Source: Cryobacterium frigoriphilum (GTDB lineage Bacteria; Actinomycetota; Actinomycetes; Actinomycetales; Microbacteriaceae). From it: 64,000 nt of DNA. The stretch covers positions 1-64,000 of the forward strand of contig NZ_SOHE01000041.1 in assembly GCF_004403305.1 (NCBI RefSeq), in the 5' to 3' direction. Shown here piece by piece: positions 57,059 through 64,000 of the stretch (position 1 is the stretch's first letter; every line of letters starts with the position of its first letter). The notes under the pieces are model-generated. The model was not told the DNA's origin, did no database searches, and was given only the letters and a program-made list of their open reading frames with translations. A program made the position numbers and the translations under genes.

Positions 57059-57075
57059 TTCTACAGAATGTAGAA
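57059..57075. promoter_or_regulatory. Candidate NsrR operator upstream of hmp
   Basis: TTCTACA-GAA-TGTAGAA is a perfect 7-bp inverted repeat with a 3-nt centre. A second, weaker inverted repeat (TGGCAT-N5-ATGCTA) lies about 15 bp further down (57090-57106). Both are in the AT-rich gap before hmp. Confidence 0.6.
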
Positions 57076-57146
57076 GAACTGCCTTAATCTGGCATTTTTG
57101 ATGCTACTTTTGTTGAGTACGCATTATTCCGACAGAAGGAGAAAGC

Positions 57147-58325
57147 ATGCTTTCGGCTAAATCCACACCGATCATCGAAGCGACACTGCCGACGGTTGGT
57201 GAGCGGATGCCAGCCATCGCGCGCAACTTCTACGGCCGGATGCTCGGGGAAAACCCGGAGTTCTACGACGGCATGTTCAGCCGCTCGAACCAGAAGAGCG
57301 GCGCGCAGCAGCAGGCTCTCGCCGCCAGCGTCGCGCACTTCGCCACCCACCTCCTGGCGCACCCCGGCACCACGCCGGAGCAGCTGCTCAGCCGTATCGC
57401 CCACAAGCACATCTCCCTCGGCATCCGTCCCGAGCAGTACGACATCGTCTACAAGTACCTTTTTCAGGGCATCGCCGACGAACTCAGCGACGTCATCACC
57501 GCCGAGATCGCCGAAGCCTGGACCGAGGTCTACTGGCTCATGGCGCACGCCCTGATCAAGCTCGAAAACGGGCTGTATGCGGGACTGGCCAGCGACAAGG
57601 CCCTCGCCCCCTGGACCGTGACCGGCAAGGTCGCCGCCGGCACCGACGCCGTGACCTTCACCCTCGTGCCCGGCGATGACACCCCCGTCTCCAAGTCCCT
57701 CCCCGGCCAGTACGTCGGCGTGTCCGTCGTCATGCCCGACGGCATCACGCAGGTTCGGCAGTATTCCCTGTCAGCCGGTACCGGAACCGACGTGCGCGTG
57801 TTCACTACCAAGCTCGACACGGCCGGCGAGGTCTCCCCGGCGCTGCACCGCGACGTGCAGGTCGGCGACACCCTGATTCTGTCCCACCCCTGCGGCGACG
57901 TAACGCTTGCCGACGGTGATGGCCCGCTCATCCTGGCCTCGGCCGGAATCGGCTGCACCCCGAGCGCCTCGATCCTGCGGGCGCTGTCGGACAACGACTC
58001 CAAGCGCAAGGTGACCGTGCTGCACGCCGAGAGCACGCTCGACCGCTGGGCCATGCGCGAGCAGATGAACGACGACGTCGAGCACCTCGACTTCGCCGCC
58101 CTCGAACTCTGGCTGGAAAACCCCGTGGCCGGAGCCGACGATGGCGCCCACCTGGGTTACATGTCCCTCGACAACGTGACCATTCCGACGGATGCCACGG
58201 TCTACCTCTGCGGTCCGCTGCCCTTCATGCGCGCCATCCGCACGCAGGCGCTCGAATCCGGCGTGCCGGCCGCGAACATCCACTACGAGGTCTTCGGCCC
58301 CGACCTGTGGCTCGCTTCCGCCTAA
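57147..58325 (+). CDS. hmp: Flavohemoprotein (nitric oxide dioxygenase)
   Basis: The 392-residue protein joins a globin domain (1-145; MPAIARNFYGRML, proximal His region HKHISLGIRPEQY) to an FAD/NAD(P)H reductase (RQYSLSAGTGTDV, GGDVTLADG-like loop, YLCGPLPFMRAIRTQ). It oxidises NO to nitrate with O2 and NADH. AGAAGGAG gives a strong ribosome binding site. The NsrR-like gene lies just upstream. Confidence 0.95.
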   Translation: MLSAKSTPIIEATLPTVGERMPAIARNFYGRMLGENPEFYDGMFSRSNQKSGAQQQALAASVAHFATHLLAHPGTTPEQLLSRIAHKHISLGIRPEQYDIVYKYLFQGIADELSDVITAEIAEAWTEVYWLMAHALIKLENGLYAGLASDKALAPWTVTGKVAAGTDAVTFTLVPGDDTPVSKSLPGQYVGVSVVMPDGITQVRQYSLSAGTGTDVRVFTTKLDTAGEVSPALHRDVQVGDTLILSHPCGDVTLADGDGPLILASAGIGCTPSASILRALSDNDSKRKVTVLHAESTLDRWAMREQMNDDVEHLDFAALELWLENPVAGADDGAHLGYMSLDNVTIPTDATVYLCGPLPFMRAIRTQALESGVPAANIHYEVFGPDLWLASA

Positions 58326-58358
58326 CCGTCATCACCCCGGGCTCACACCCGGAACATC

Positions 58359-58396
58359 GGTGCCGCCCGCCACGCCTCCACGTGGTGAGCGGCACC
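58359..58396 (+). terminator. Hairpin after hmp
   Basis: GGTGCCGC and GCGGCACC enclose an inner CCACG/CGTGG pairing, forming a branched G/C-rich hairpin 34 nt after the hmp stop. Confidence 0.6.
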
Positions 58397-58464
58397 GGCG
58401 TCGTTTTACCGGCGTCGTTTTACCGGCGTCGTTTTACCGGCGTCGTTTTACCGGCGTCGTTTCA
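58395..58464. repeat. 14-bp tandem repeat (5 units) in the CHAD gene promoter
   Basis: Five head-to-tail copies of CCGGCGTCGTTTTA (the last with TTTCA) end 6 bp before the -10 box of the next gene, so the last copies occupy the -35 region. Confidence 0.95.
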
Positions 58465-58470
58465 CTTGGT

Positions 58471-58476
58471 TAAGAT
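58471..58476 (+). promoter_or_regulatory. -10 box of the CHAD gene (leaderless)
   Basis: TAAGAT ends 6 nt before the ATG at 58483. Confidence 0.55.
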
Positions 58477-58482
58477 GCAGCT

Positions 58483-59403
58483 ATGACTACAGGCGATTAT
58501 GCACCAGCCGCCGCTGACCCCCGCACGCTCGCCCCCAAGGGCTCGGCAGGCCGGGCGCTTCTGCGGTACCTGCAGGAACAGGTGCAGGTGCTGCGCGAGC
58601 AGGATCCCCGGGTGCGCGAGAACGCCCCCGACGCCGTGCACAAGATGCGCACGGCAACCCGGCGACTGCGATCCGCGCTCGCGAGCTATCGGGCGCTGCT
58701 GAACCCCGCGACGGCCGATCAGCTTCGCGGCGAACTCCGCTGGCTGGCCGGCGTGCTCGGAATCGCCCGCGATGCCGAGGTGCTGCACGAGCGTCTGCGC
58801 GGTGAAGTCACCGACGAGGCCGCCGCACTCGGCATCGAGCCGAGCATCAACGCGATCGATGAGCTCCTGGGCTCCGATGTGCACACCGCTCAGCTGACCG
58901 TGCTCGACGTTCTGCAATCCGACCGCTACTTTCAGCTGGTGGCCGCCCTCGAGCAACTGCTCGCGAATCCGCCGCTCAGTGCCGATGCACGCCAGCCCGC
59001 GCGCCGGGTCGCGCAGAGCGAGATCGACGCGGATGTGAAGCGCCTGCGCCGGGCGGTGAGGGTTGCGGGGGCACTGCCCGACGGTGCCGCTCGTGATCAC
59101 GCCCTGCACGAGGTGCGCAAACGCGCCAAGCGACTGCGGTACGCCGCCGAGGCCGCGGTCACGGTCGACCCACGGCGAGCGACCCGCATGGTCGCGCTCG
59201 CCCAGAGCCTGCAGGAGGCGCTGGGCGAGCATCAGGACAGCGTCGTCGCCCGCGACGTGCTGCTGCGGCTCGCAAACGAGGCGCACGCTCGCGGCGAGGA
59301 CGCGTTCGGTTTCGGCCGACTGCACGCCCTCGAAGAGGTGCGCGCACGCGCAGCCGAGGCGCGCTTTCGCCGAGACTGGCGCACGCTGCTGCGCGCCCTC
59401 TGA
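58483..59403 (+). CDS. CHAD domain protein (polyphosphate-associated)
   Basis: The 306-residue helical protein has two CHAD-type repeats with conserved basic residues: AVHKMRTATRRLRSALASYR, EVRKRAKRLRYAAEAAV and WLAGVLGIARDAEVL. CHAD proteins bind polyphosphate granules. No linked polyphosphate gene is present. The stop codon lies in the first unit of a 13-bp tandem repeat. Confidence 0.85.
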   Translation: MTTGDYAPAAADPRTLAPKGSAGRALLRYLQEQVQVLREQDPRVRENAPDAVHKMRTATRRLRSALASYRALLNPATADQLRGELRWLAGVLGIARDAEVLHERLRGEVTDEAAALGIEPSINAIDELLGSDVHTAQLTVLDVLQSDRYFQLVAALEQLLANPPLSADARQPARRVAQSEIDADVKRLRRAVRVAGALPDGAARDHALHEVRKRAKRLRYAAEAAVTVDPRRATRMVALAQSLQEALGEHQDSVVARDVLLRLANEAHARGEDAFGFGRLHALEEVRARAAEARFRRDWRTLLRAL

Positions 59404-59450
59404 CCGGGCACTCTGACCGGGCACTCTGACCGGGCACTCTGACCGGGTCA
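59401..59450. repeat. 13-bp tandem repeat after the CHAD gene
   Basis: Three copies of TGACCGGGCACTC and a partial fourth lie head to tail. The first TGA is the CHAD stop codon. The region lies between the convergent CHAD and LysR genes. Confidence 0.9.
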
Positions 59451-59473
59451 AGCCGACCGGAACTGAAGCAGCG

Positions 59474-60478
59474 TCACGAGCTTGCGCTCCAGAGGCCCAC
59501 ATGCACCGGCGAACCACGGCGCACGACGGCCGGTGATGCGCCGGTCGCGAGCATCGCGGCCGTCGCCTCGATGCTCGTGACAAAGCTCTGCAGCGCGCGG
59601 GCGGCAGCGGATGCCCGGCTGGGGTCGAGGGTGCTCGCGCACCACAGCCCCGAGATCGGTGTTCCCGCCACGGGCAGGCGCTCGAGCGTACCGGCGTCGA
59701 TCTCGCCCCGCACGACATGACCCAGGGCGAGCATCACGCCCTCGCCGCGGCGCACCGCGCTGAGGCCCTCGGCCTCGCTCGCCCGCTCGAGCACATCGGG
59801 CAGACCCGAGAGGGTGCCGAGCCACCTGTCCTCTTCGCTGAGTTGCTCCACCCCGGCCGGGCCGGCAAACCAGGGATAGACCAGCAGCTGGTCGGCCGAA
59901 ATCAGACTCCCGGGGTGCGCCCGGTGATACCGACTGAGCGGATGCTCGCGAGCGGCCACCAGAATGCGCTGGTAACGCAGAAAGGGTACGACTTTCGCGT
60001 GCGGGCCGGCCGCTACCGGTCGTGCCCCGAGGGCAATGTCGCAGGAGTGGTCGACGAGCCGTGCACCCACGCTCGAGGCCGGTCCCACGCACACGTCGAC
60101 TTCGCCGGCGGCGCCGGGCAGCCGAGCCGTAAACGCGTCAAACAGCCGGGGCGCCGCGTGCTCGGCGAACGCGGCCGTGACGAGAACCCGCAACCCTCCG
60201 GTCGAGCTGGCCGCGTGGGCGACCTCCCAGTGGATCTTGTCGGCCAGTCCCACCATTTCCTGAGCGTGTTCGGCGAGCGCCACGCCGCCGGGGGTCAACG
60301 CGATCCCGCCACCCGAGCGTAGGTAGAGCCGGTCGCCGAGGTCACGGCGCAGGGCCGCGAGCGCCGATGAGACCGCCGGTTCGCTGATGCCGAGGGCAGT
60401 CGCGGCGGCACGAAGCGAGCCCAATTGGGCGACGAGGGCGAAAGCCCGCAGCTGGCTCAGCGTCATCGACAAGCTCAT
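59474..60478 (-). CDS. cutR: LysR-family regulator of the CO dehydrogenase operon (CutR-like)
   Basis: The 334-residue protein has a LysR helix-turn-helix (AAATALGISEPAVSSALAALRR) quoted in part as ALGISEPAVSSALAAL, and an effector domain. It is divergent from CoxM, the arrangement of cutR and the cut genes in mycobacteria. AAAGG is only 2 nt from the ATG at 60478; a second in-frame ATG is 12 nt downstream. The name rests on family and context. Confidence 0.8.
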   Translation of the reverse strand: MSLSMTLSQLRAFALVAQLGSLRAAATALGISEPAVSSALAALRRDLGDRLYLRSGGGIALTPGGVALAEHAQEMVGLADKIHWEVAHAASSTGGLRVLVTAAFAEHAAPRLFDAFTARLPGAAGEVDVCVGPASSVGARLVDHSCDIALGARPVAAGPHAKVVPFLRYQRILVAAREHPLSRYHRAHPGSLISADQLLVYPWFAGPAGVEQLSEEDRWLGTLSGLPDVLERASEAEGLSAVRRGEGVMLALGHVVRGEIDAGTLERLPVAGTPISGLWCASTLDPSRASAAARALQSFVTSIEATAAMLATGASPAVVRRGSPVHVGLWSASS

Positions 60479-60492
60479 AACCTTTCGCTTAT

Positions 60493-60528
60493 CTCGATGT
60501 TGACACCGAGTCGGGTTGAGAGCAAGAT
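60493..60528 (+). promoter_or_regulatory. Promoter of the CO dehydrogenase genes with overlapping LysR-like palindrome
   Basis: TTGACA (60500-60505) and CAAGAT (60523-60528) are separated by 17 bp. The imperfect palindrome CTCGATGTTGACACCGAG (60493-60510; arms match 7 of 8) covers the -35. Three 8-bp TTCCGGTC repeats (60537-60560) follow in the leader. Confidence 0.6.
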
Positions 60529-60607
60529 GTGGCTCGTTCCGGTCTTCCGGTCTTCCGGTCCGTGACTTTCCGATCTTCAGATACACCTCAACGATGAGGA
60601 GTGAACT

Positions 60608-61519
60608 GTGCAGATACCGGCACCCTTCGACTATGCGCGCGCCAGCACCGTCGACAATGCCCTCGCTCTTCTTGAGCGACACGGACCAGAATCGCGCATC
60701 CTCGCCGGCGGGCACAGCCTGCTGCCGATGATGAAGCTGCGGCTGGCCCGCCCCGAATGGCTCATCGATATCAACGACCTCTTCGAGCTGGACTTCATCG
60801 TTCGGGGCGCCGACGCCCAGGGCGCAGACACCCTGCGCATCGGAGCCCTGACCCGGCACACGACACTGCTCGAGTCCGACCAGGTTCACGCGCTGTTCCC
60901 CATCATCACCGACGCCGAAAAGGTAATCGCCGACCCCATCGTGCGTAACCGCGGCACGATCGGCGGGTCGCTCTGCCAGGCCGATCCGGCCGAGGACCTC
61001 TCCACGGTCTGTGAGGTACTCGGTGCCGTGGCCGTCATTCGGGGCTCCGGCGGGGAACGCCTGCTGTCGATGGCCGAGTTTCACCGCGGGCCCTACGAAA
61101 CCGCCGTCGCCCACAACGAGATCCTGTGTGAGCTGCGCTTTGCCGTGCGGGCCCGCACCGGAAGCGCCTACGAAAAGGTCGAGCGTCGGGTCGGCGACTG
61201 GGCCGTCGCCGCGGCCGGGGCCTCGGTGACGCTCGCGGCCGACGGCACCATCGAGGCCGCCACGATCGGCCTGACCGCCGTCGGGCAGACCGGCACCGTC
61301 GGCGCCGCCGCCGACGCTCTGCTGGGGCAGCTCCCGACCGAAGCCCTGTTCATCGAGGCCGGGCGCCTCGCATCCGTCGCCTGTGACCCGATCGCCGACC
61401 AGCGCGGCCCCGTCGACTACAAGCGCCACCTCGCCGACGAGCTCACCCGCCGAGTGCTGCGCCGGGCGACAGAGCGCGCCCATGCAAGCGCCACCTCGAC
61501 CGCCACCCAGGAAGGCTGA
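60608..61519 (+). CDS. coxM: CO dehydrogenase medium (FAD) subunit
   Basis: The 303-residue flavoprotein has the FAD motifs RILAGGHSLLPMMKLRLA and RNRGTIGGSLCQADPAED (AGGHS and TIGGS), typical of CoxM/CutB. It passes electrons from the small subunit to the acceptor quinone. Start GTG at 60608 with AGGAG 6 nt upstream. First gene of a coxM-coxS-coxL operon. Confidence 0.9.
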   Translation: MQIPAPFDYARASTVDNALALLERHGPESRILAGGHSLLPMMKLRLARPEWLIDINDLFELDFIVRGADAQGADTLRIGALTRHTTLLESDQVHALFPIITDAEKVIADPIVRNRGTIGGSLCQADPAEDLSTVCEVLGAVAVIRGSGGERLLSMAEFHRGPYETAVAHNEILCELRFAVRARTGSAYEKVERRVGDWAVAAAGASVTLAADGTIEAATIGLTAVGQTGTVGAAADALLGQLPTEALFIEAGRLASVACDPIADQRGPVDYKRHLADELTRRVLRRATERAHASATSTATQEG

Positions 61520-61523
61520 CACC

Positions 61524-62105
61524 ATGCAGGTCACCATGACGGTGAACGGCACCGACATCACCGAAGAGATCGAACCGCGCGTGCTGCTCGTGCACTTCAT
61601 TCGCGACGTGCTGAGACTGACCGGTACCCACTGGGGCTGCGATACCTCCAACTGCGGCACCTGCGTGGTGCTCATGGACGGCCAACCCGTCAAAAGTTGC
61701 ACGGTGCTCGCGGCCATGGCCGACGGGCATGCCATCACCACGGTCGAGGGCCTCGCAACCGGCGCTGTGCTCGACCCCGTCCAGCAGGGCTTCATGGAGG
61801 AGCACGGCCTGCAGTGCGGATTCTGCACCCCCGGAATGATGCTCACCGCACGGGCCCTGCTCGATCACAATCCGCACCCAGACGACACCGAGATTCGCCA
61901 GGCGATCTCCGGTCAGATCTGTCGCTGCACGGGTTATGCCACCATCGTTCGGTCGATCAAGTGGGCCGCCGAGCATCCCGCGGCGGCCGAGCACGGCGAC
62001 ACCGTGCAGTCTGACACCGCGCAGTCCGACACCGGGCAGTCCCACAACACCGCGCAGTCCAGCAACACCGCGCAGTCCCAGAGCGCAGACGAGGTGCACG
62101 CATGA
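61524..62105 (+). CDS. coxS: CO dehydrogenase small (2Fe-2S) subunit
   Basis: The 193-residue protein has two [2Fe-2S] clusters: Cys39, 44, 47 and 59 (CDTSNCGTC) and Cys98, 101, 133 and 135 (QCGFCTPGM, ICRCTGY). The last 40 residues are a Gln/Ser/Asp/Thr repeat tail (DTAQSDTGQS) absent in typical CoxS. GGAAGG precedes the ATG. Its stop overlaps the coxL ATG (ATGA). Confidence 0.95.
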   Translation: MQVTMTVNGTDITEEIEPRVLLVHFIRDVLRLTGTHWGCDTSNCGTCVVLMDGQPVKSCTVLAAMADGHAITTVEGLATGAVLDPVQQGFMEEHGLQCGFCTPGMMLTARALLDHNPHPDDTEIRQAISGQICRCTGYATIVRSIKWAAEHPAAAEHGDTVQSDTAQSDTGQSHNTAQSSNTAQSQSADEVHA

Positions 62106-64000
62106 CCCTCATCGAAGACCACCCGGCCAACCCGGCGGCCGGTGACGAAAGCCGGCCGATCGGCTACGGTCGACTGCAGCGCAAAGAGGACCCCCGCTTC
62201 GTGCGCGGCAAGGGCCACTACGTCGATGACATCGTGCTGCCCGGCATGCTGCACGGAGCCATTCTGCGAGCACCCGTGGCCCACGCCCGACTCGTGTCGA
62301 TCGACACCAGCGAGGCCCTCGCCCACCCGCACGTGCACGCCGTCATCACCGGAACCGACCTGCAGGCCCTCGGCCTGGCATGGGCACCGACCCTGTCGAT
62401 GGACGTGCAGGCCGTGCTCGTGACCGACAAAGTGCGCTTTCAGGGCCAGGAGGTCGCCTTCGTCGTCGCAGATGACCGCTACGCCGCCCGCGACGCGCTC
62501 GAACTGATCCGCGTCGAGTATGAGGTGCTGCCCCCGGTGATGGATGCCCGCACCGCCCTCGCTGCGGATGCCCCGGTCATTCGCGACGATCTGGAGGGGC
62601 GCACCGACAACCACATCTTCGATTGGGAGGCGGGCGACGCGGCCGAGACCGATGCGGTCTTCGCGTCAGCGGATGTGGTCGTCAGCCAGGAAATCGTCTA
62701 CCCCAGGGTGCACCCGGCGCCGATGGAAACCTGTGGCGCCGTCGCCGACTTCGATGCCGTCGACGGCCGCCTCACGCTCTACGAGACGACGCAGGCCCCG
62801 CACGCCCACCGCACCCTGTTCGCCATGGTCGCCGGCATCCCCGAACACAAGATTCGGGTGGTCTCCCCCGACATCGGCGGCGGTTTTGGAAACAAGGTCG
62901 GCATCTACCCGGGGTACATCCTCGCGGTCGTCGGCTCGATCGTCACCGGCAAACCGGTCAAGTGGGTCGAAGACCGCTCCGAGAACCTCATGTCCACCTC
63001 GTTCGCTCGGGATTACATCATGCAGGGCGAGATTGCCGCCACGAAGGACGGCACGATTCTCGGCCTGCGCACGACCGTGCTCGCCGACCACGGCGCCTTC
63101 AATGCGACCGCGCAGCCCACCAAGTACCCGGCCGGCTTCTTCCACATCTTCACCGGCAGTTACGACCTCAAGGCCGCACACTGCAAGGTGACCGGCGTCT
63201 ACACGAACAAGGCCCCGGGTGGCGTCGCCTATGCGTGCTCATTCCGGGTGACGGAGGCCGTGTACCTCGTCGAGCGGATGGTCGACATCCTCGCCGCGAA
63301 ACTGGGCATGGACCCGGCGGAGCTGCGCCTGAAGAACTTCATCAAGCCCGAACAGTTTCCCTACGCGAACAAGACCGGGTGGGAGTACGACTCGGGCAAC
63401 TACGAACCCACCATGCGTCTGTCGATGCAGATGGCGGGCTACGACGAGCTGCGCCGAGAACAGAAGGAGAAGCGCGAACGCGGCGAGCTCATGGGCATCG
63501 GCATCTCGTTCTTCACCGAGACGGTTGGCGCCGGGCCCCGTAAACACATGGACATTCTCGGCCTCGGCATGAATGACGGTGCCGAGTTACGCGTGCACCC
63601 CACCGGCAAGGCGGTGGTGCGCATCTCGGTGCAGAGCCAGGGCCAGGGTCACGAGACGACGTTCGCCCAGATCGTGGCCGAGGAGCTCGGCATCCCGCCG
63701 GAGGACATCGACGTCGTGCACGGCGACACGGACCAGACCCCGTTCGGCCTGGGCACCTACGGTAGTCGCTCGACGCCCGTGAGCGGCGGCGCCGTGGCGC
63801 TCGTGGCCCGCAAGGTGCGCGAGAAGGCGAAGTTCATTGCCGCGGCGATGCTCGAAACCCGCCCGGAAGACCTTGAGTGGGAGAAGGGCCGCTGGTTTGT
63901 CAAGGGCGACCCGAGCGTGGGCAAGACCATCGCGGAGATCGCGATGGGTGCCCACGGCACGGTCGCCCTGCCGGAGGGCATCGACGGCAACCTCGACGCC
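62102..64000 (+). CDS. coxL: CO dehydrogenase large (molybdenum) subunit, form I, 3' truncated by the window
   Basis: The 633 visible residues belong to CoxL (full length about 800). The form I signature AYXCSFR is present as AYACSFR at 376-382, with Cys379 the ligand bridging Mo and Cu in CO oxidation. Other segments fit: VRVVSPDIGGGFGNKVGIYPG is quoted in part as DIGGGFGNKVGIYP, plus LADHGAFNATAQP. Form II enzymes carry AYRGAGR instead. Together with CoxMS this is an aerobic CO dehydrogenase, likely a survival or energy supplement. Confidence 0.9.
   Translation, partial: MTLIEDHPANPAAGDESRPIGYGRLQRKEDPRFVRGKGHYVDDIVLPGMLHGAILRAPVAHARLVSIDTSEALAHPHVHAVITGTDLQALGLAWAPTLSMDVQAVLVTDKVRFQGQEVAFVVADDRYAARDALELIRVEYEVLPPVMDARTALAADAPVIRDDLEGRTDNHIFDWEAGDAAETDAVFASADVVVSQEIVYPRVHPAPMETCGAVADFDAVDGRLTLYETTQAPHAHRTLFAMVAGIPEHKIRVVSPDIGGGFGNKVGIYPGYILAVVGSIVTGKPVKWVEDRSENLMSTSFARDYIMQGEIAATKDGTILGLRTTVLADHGAFNATAQPTKYPAGFFHIFTGSYDLKAAHCKVTGVYTNKAPGGVAYACSFRVTEAVYLVERMVDILAAKLGMDPAELRLKNFIKPEQFPYANKTGWEYDSGNYEPTMRLSMQMAGYDELRREQKEKRERGELMGIGISFFTETVGAGPRKHMDILGLGMNDGAELRVHPTGKAVVRISVQSQGQGHETTFAQIVAEELGIPPEDIDVVHGDTDQTPFGLGTYGSRSTPVSGGAVALVARKVREKAKFIAAAMLETRPEDLEWEKGRWFVKGDPSVGKTIAEIAMGAHGTVALPEGIDGNLDA

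Overview
The window is high-GC DNA with actinobacterial gene content. Codon usage, the recurring GCGGATGCC/GGCATCC hexamer context, DUF6458 and DUF4913 proteins and the gltX/ilvE/leuB/serA/ilvBNCD neighbourhood suggest a Microbacteriaceae chromosome (Cryobacterium/Salinibacterium/Leifsonia-like). The family is an inference; no rRNA gene is present to test it.

Layout. 0-6.2 kb is a degraded mobile island inserted at a tRNA-Gln gene. It holds an IS3-type transposase tail, a coupling-protein (TraG/VirD4) fragment, a TIR-domain protein, an SSB-like protein, DUF4913, a RES/Xre toxin-antitoxin pair, a tyrosine integrase and a small excisionase. 6.2-13.7 kb is chromosomal: gltX, a LysR regulator divergent from a class-V aminotransferase, a FAH-fold protein lacking metal ligands, ilvE and leuB. 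13.4-23.9 kb has an MFS exporter/TetR pair sharing a perfect operator, a palindromic repeat cluster, serA, small membrane proteins, a divergent Nramp transporter and a covalent-flavin oxidoreductase. 24-29.2 kb is ilvC-ilvN-ilvB plus ilvD, so with ilvE and leuB most branched-chain amino acid synthesis is here. 29.2-41.3 kb carries a fused trehalose-phosphate synthase/phosphatase, a sugar isomerase, an ABC-F ATPase, an aldo/keto reductase, an alcohol dehydrogenase, several small unknown proteins and a GH15 glucosidase.

41.4-53.7 kb is largely transport: BioY-BioM-BioN biotin uptake, an FKBP lipoprotein, an OpuA-type glycine betaine importer, and a C4-dicarboxylate symporter divergent from a DcuS/DcuR-like two-component system with three 11-bp direct repeats between them. 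53.7-54.7 kb is a gene-free kilobase of hairpins and a duplicated 84-bp unit, ending in tRNA-Lys. The right end has an inositol-monophosphatase family enzyme, a TRIC channel, an NsrR-like regulator with flavohemoprotein Hmp, a CHAD protein, and a CutR-CoxM-CoxS-CoxL set for form I (aerobic) carbon monoxide dehydrogenase, truncated by the window edge.

Two patterns cut across the genes. First, at least fourteen start codons lie 6-8 nt downstream of a TAnnnT-like -10 box with no Shine-Dalgarno, the signature of leaderless transcripts. Second, short tandem repeats (6-16 bp units) are unusually common, both in frame inside proteins and in promoters or intergenic DNA.
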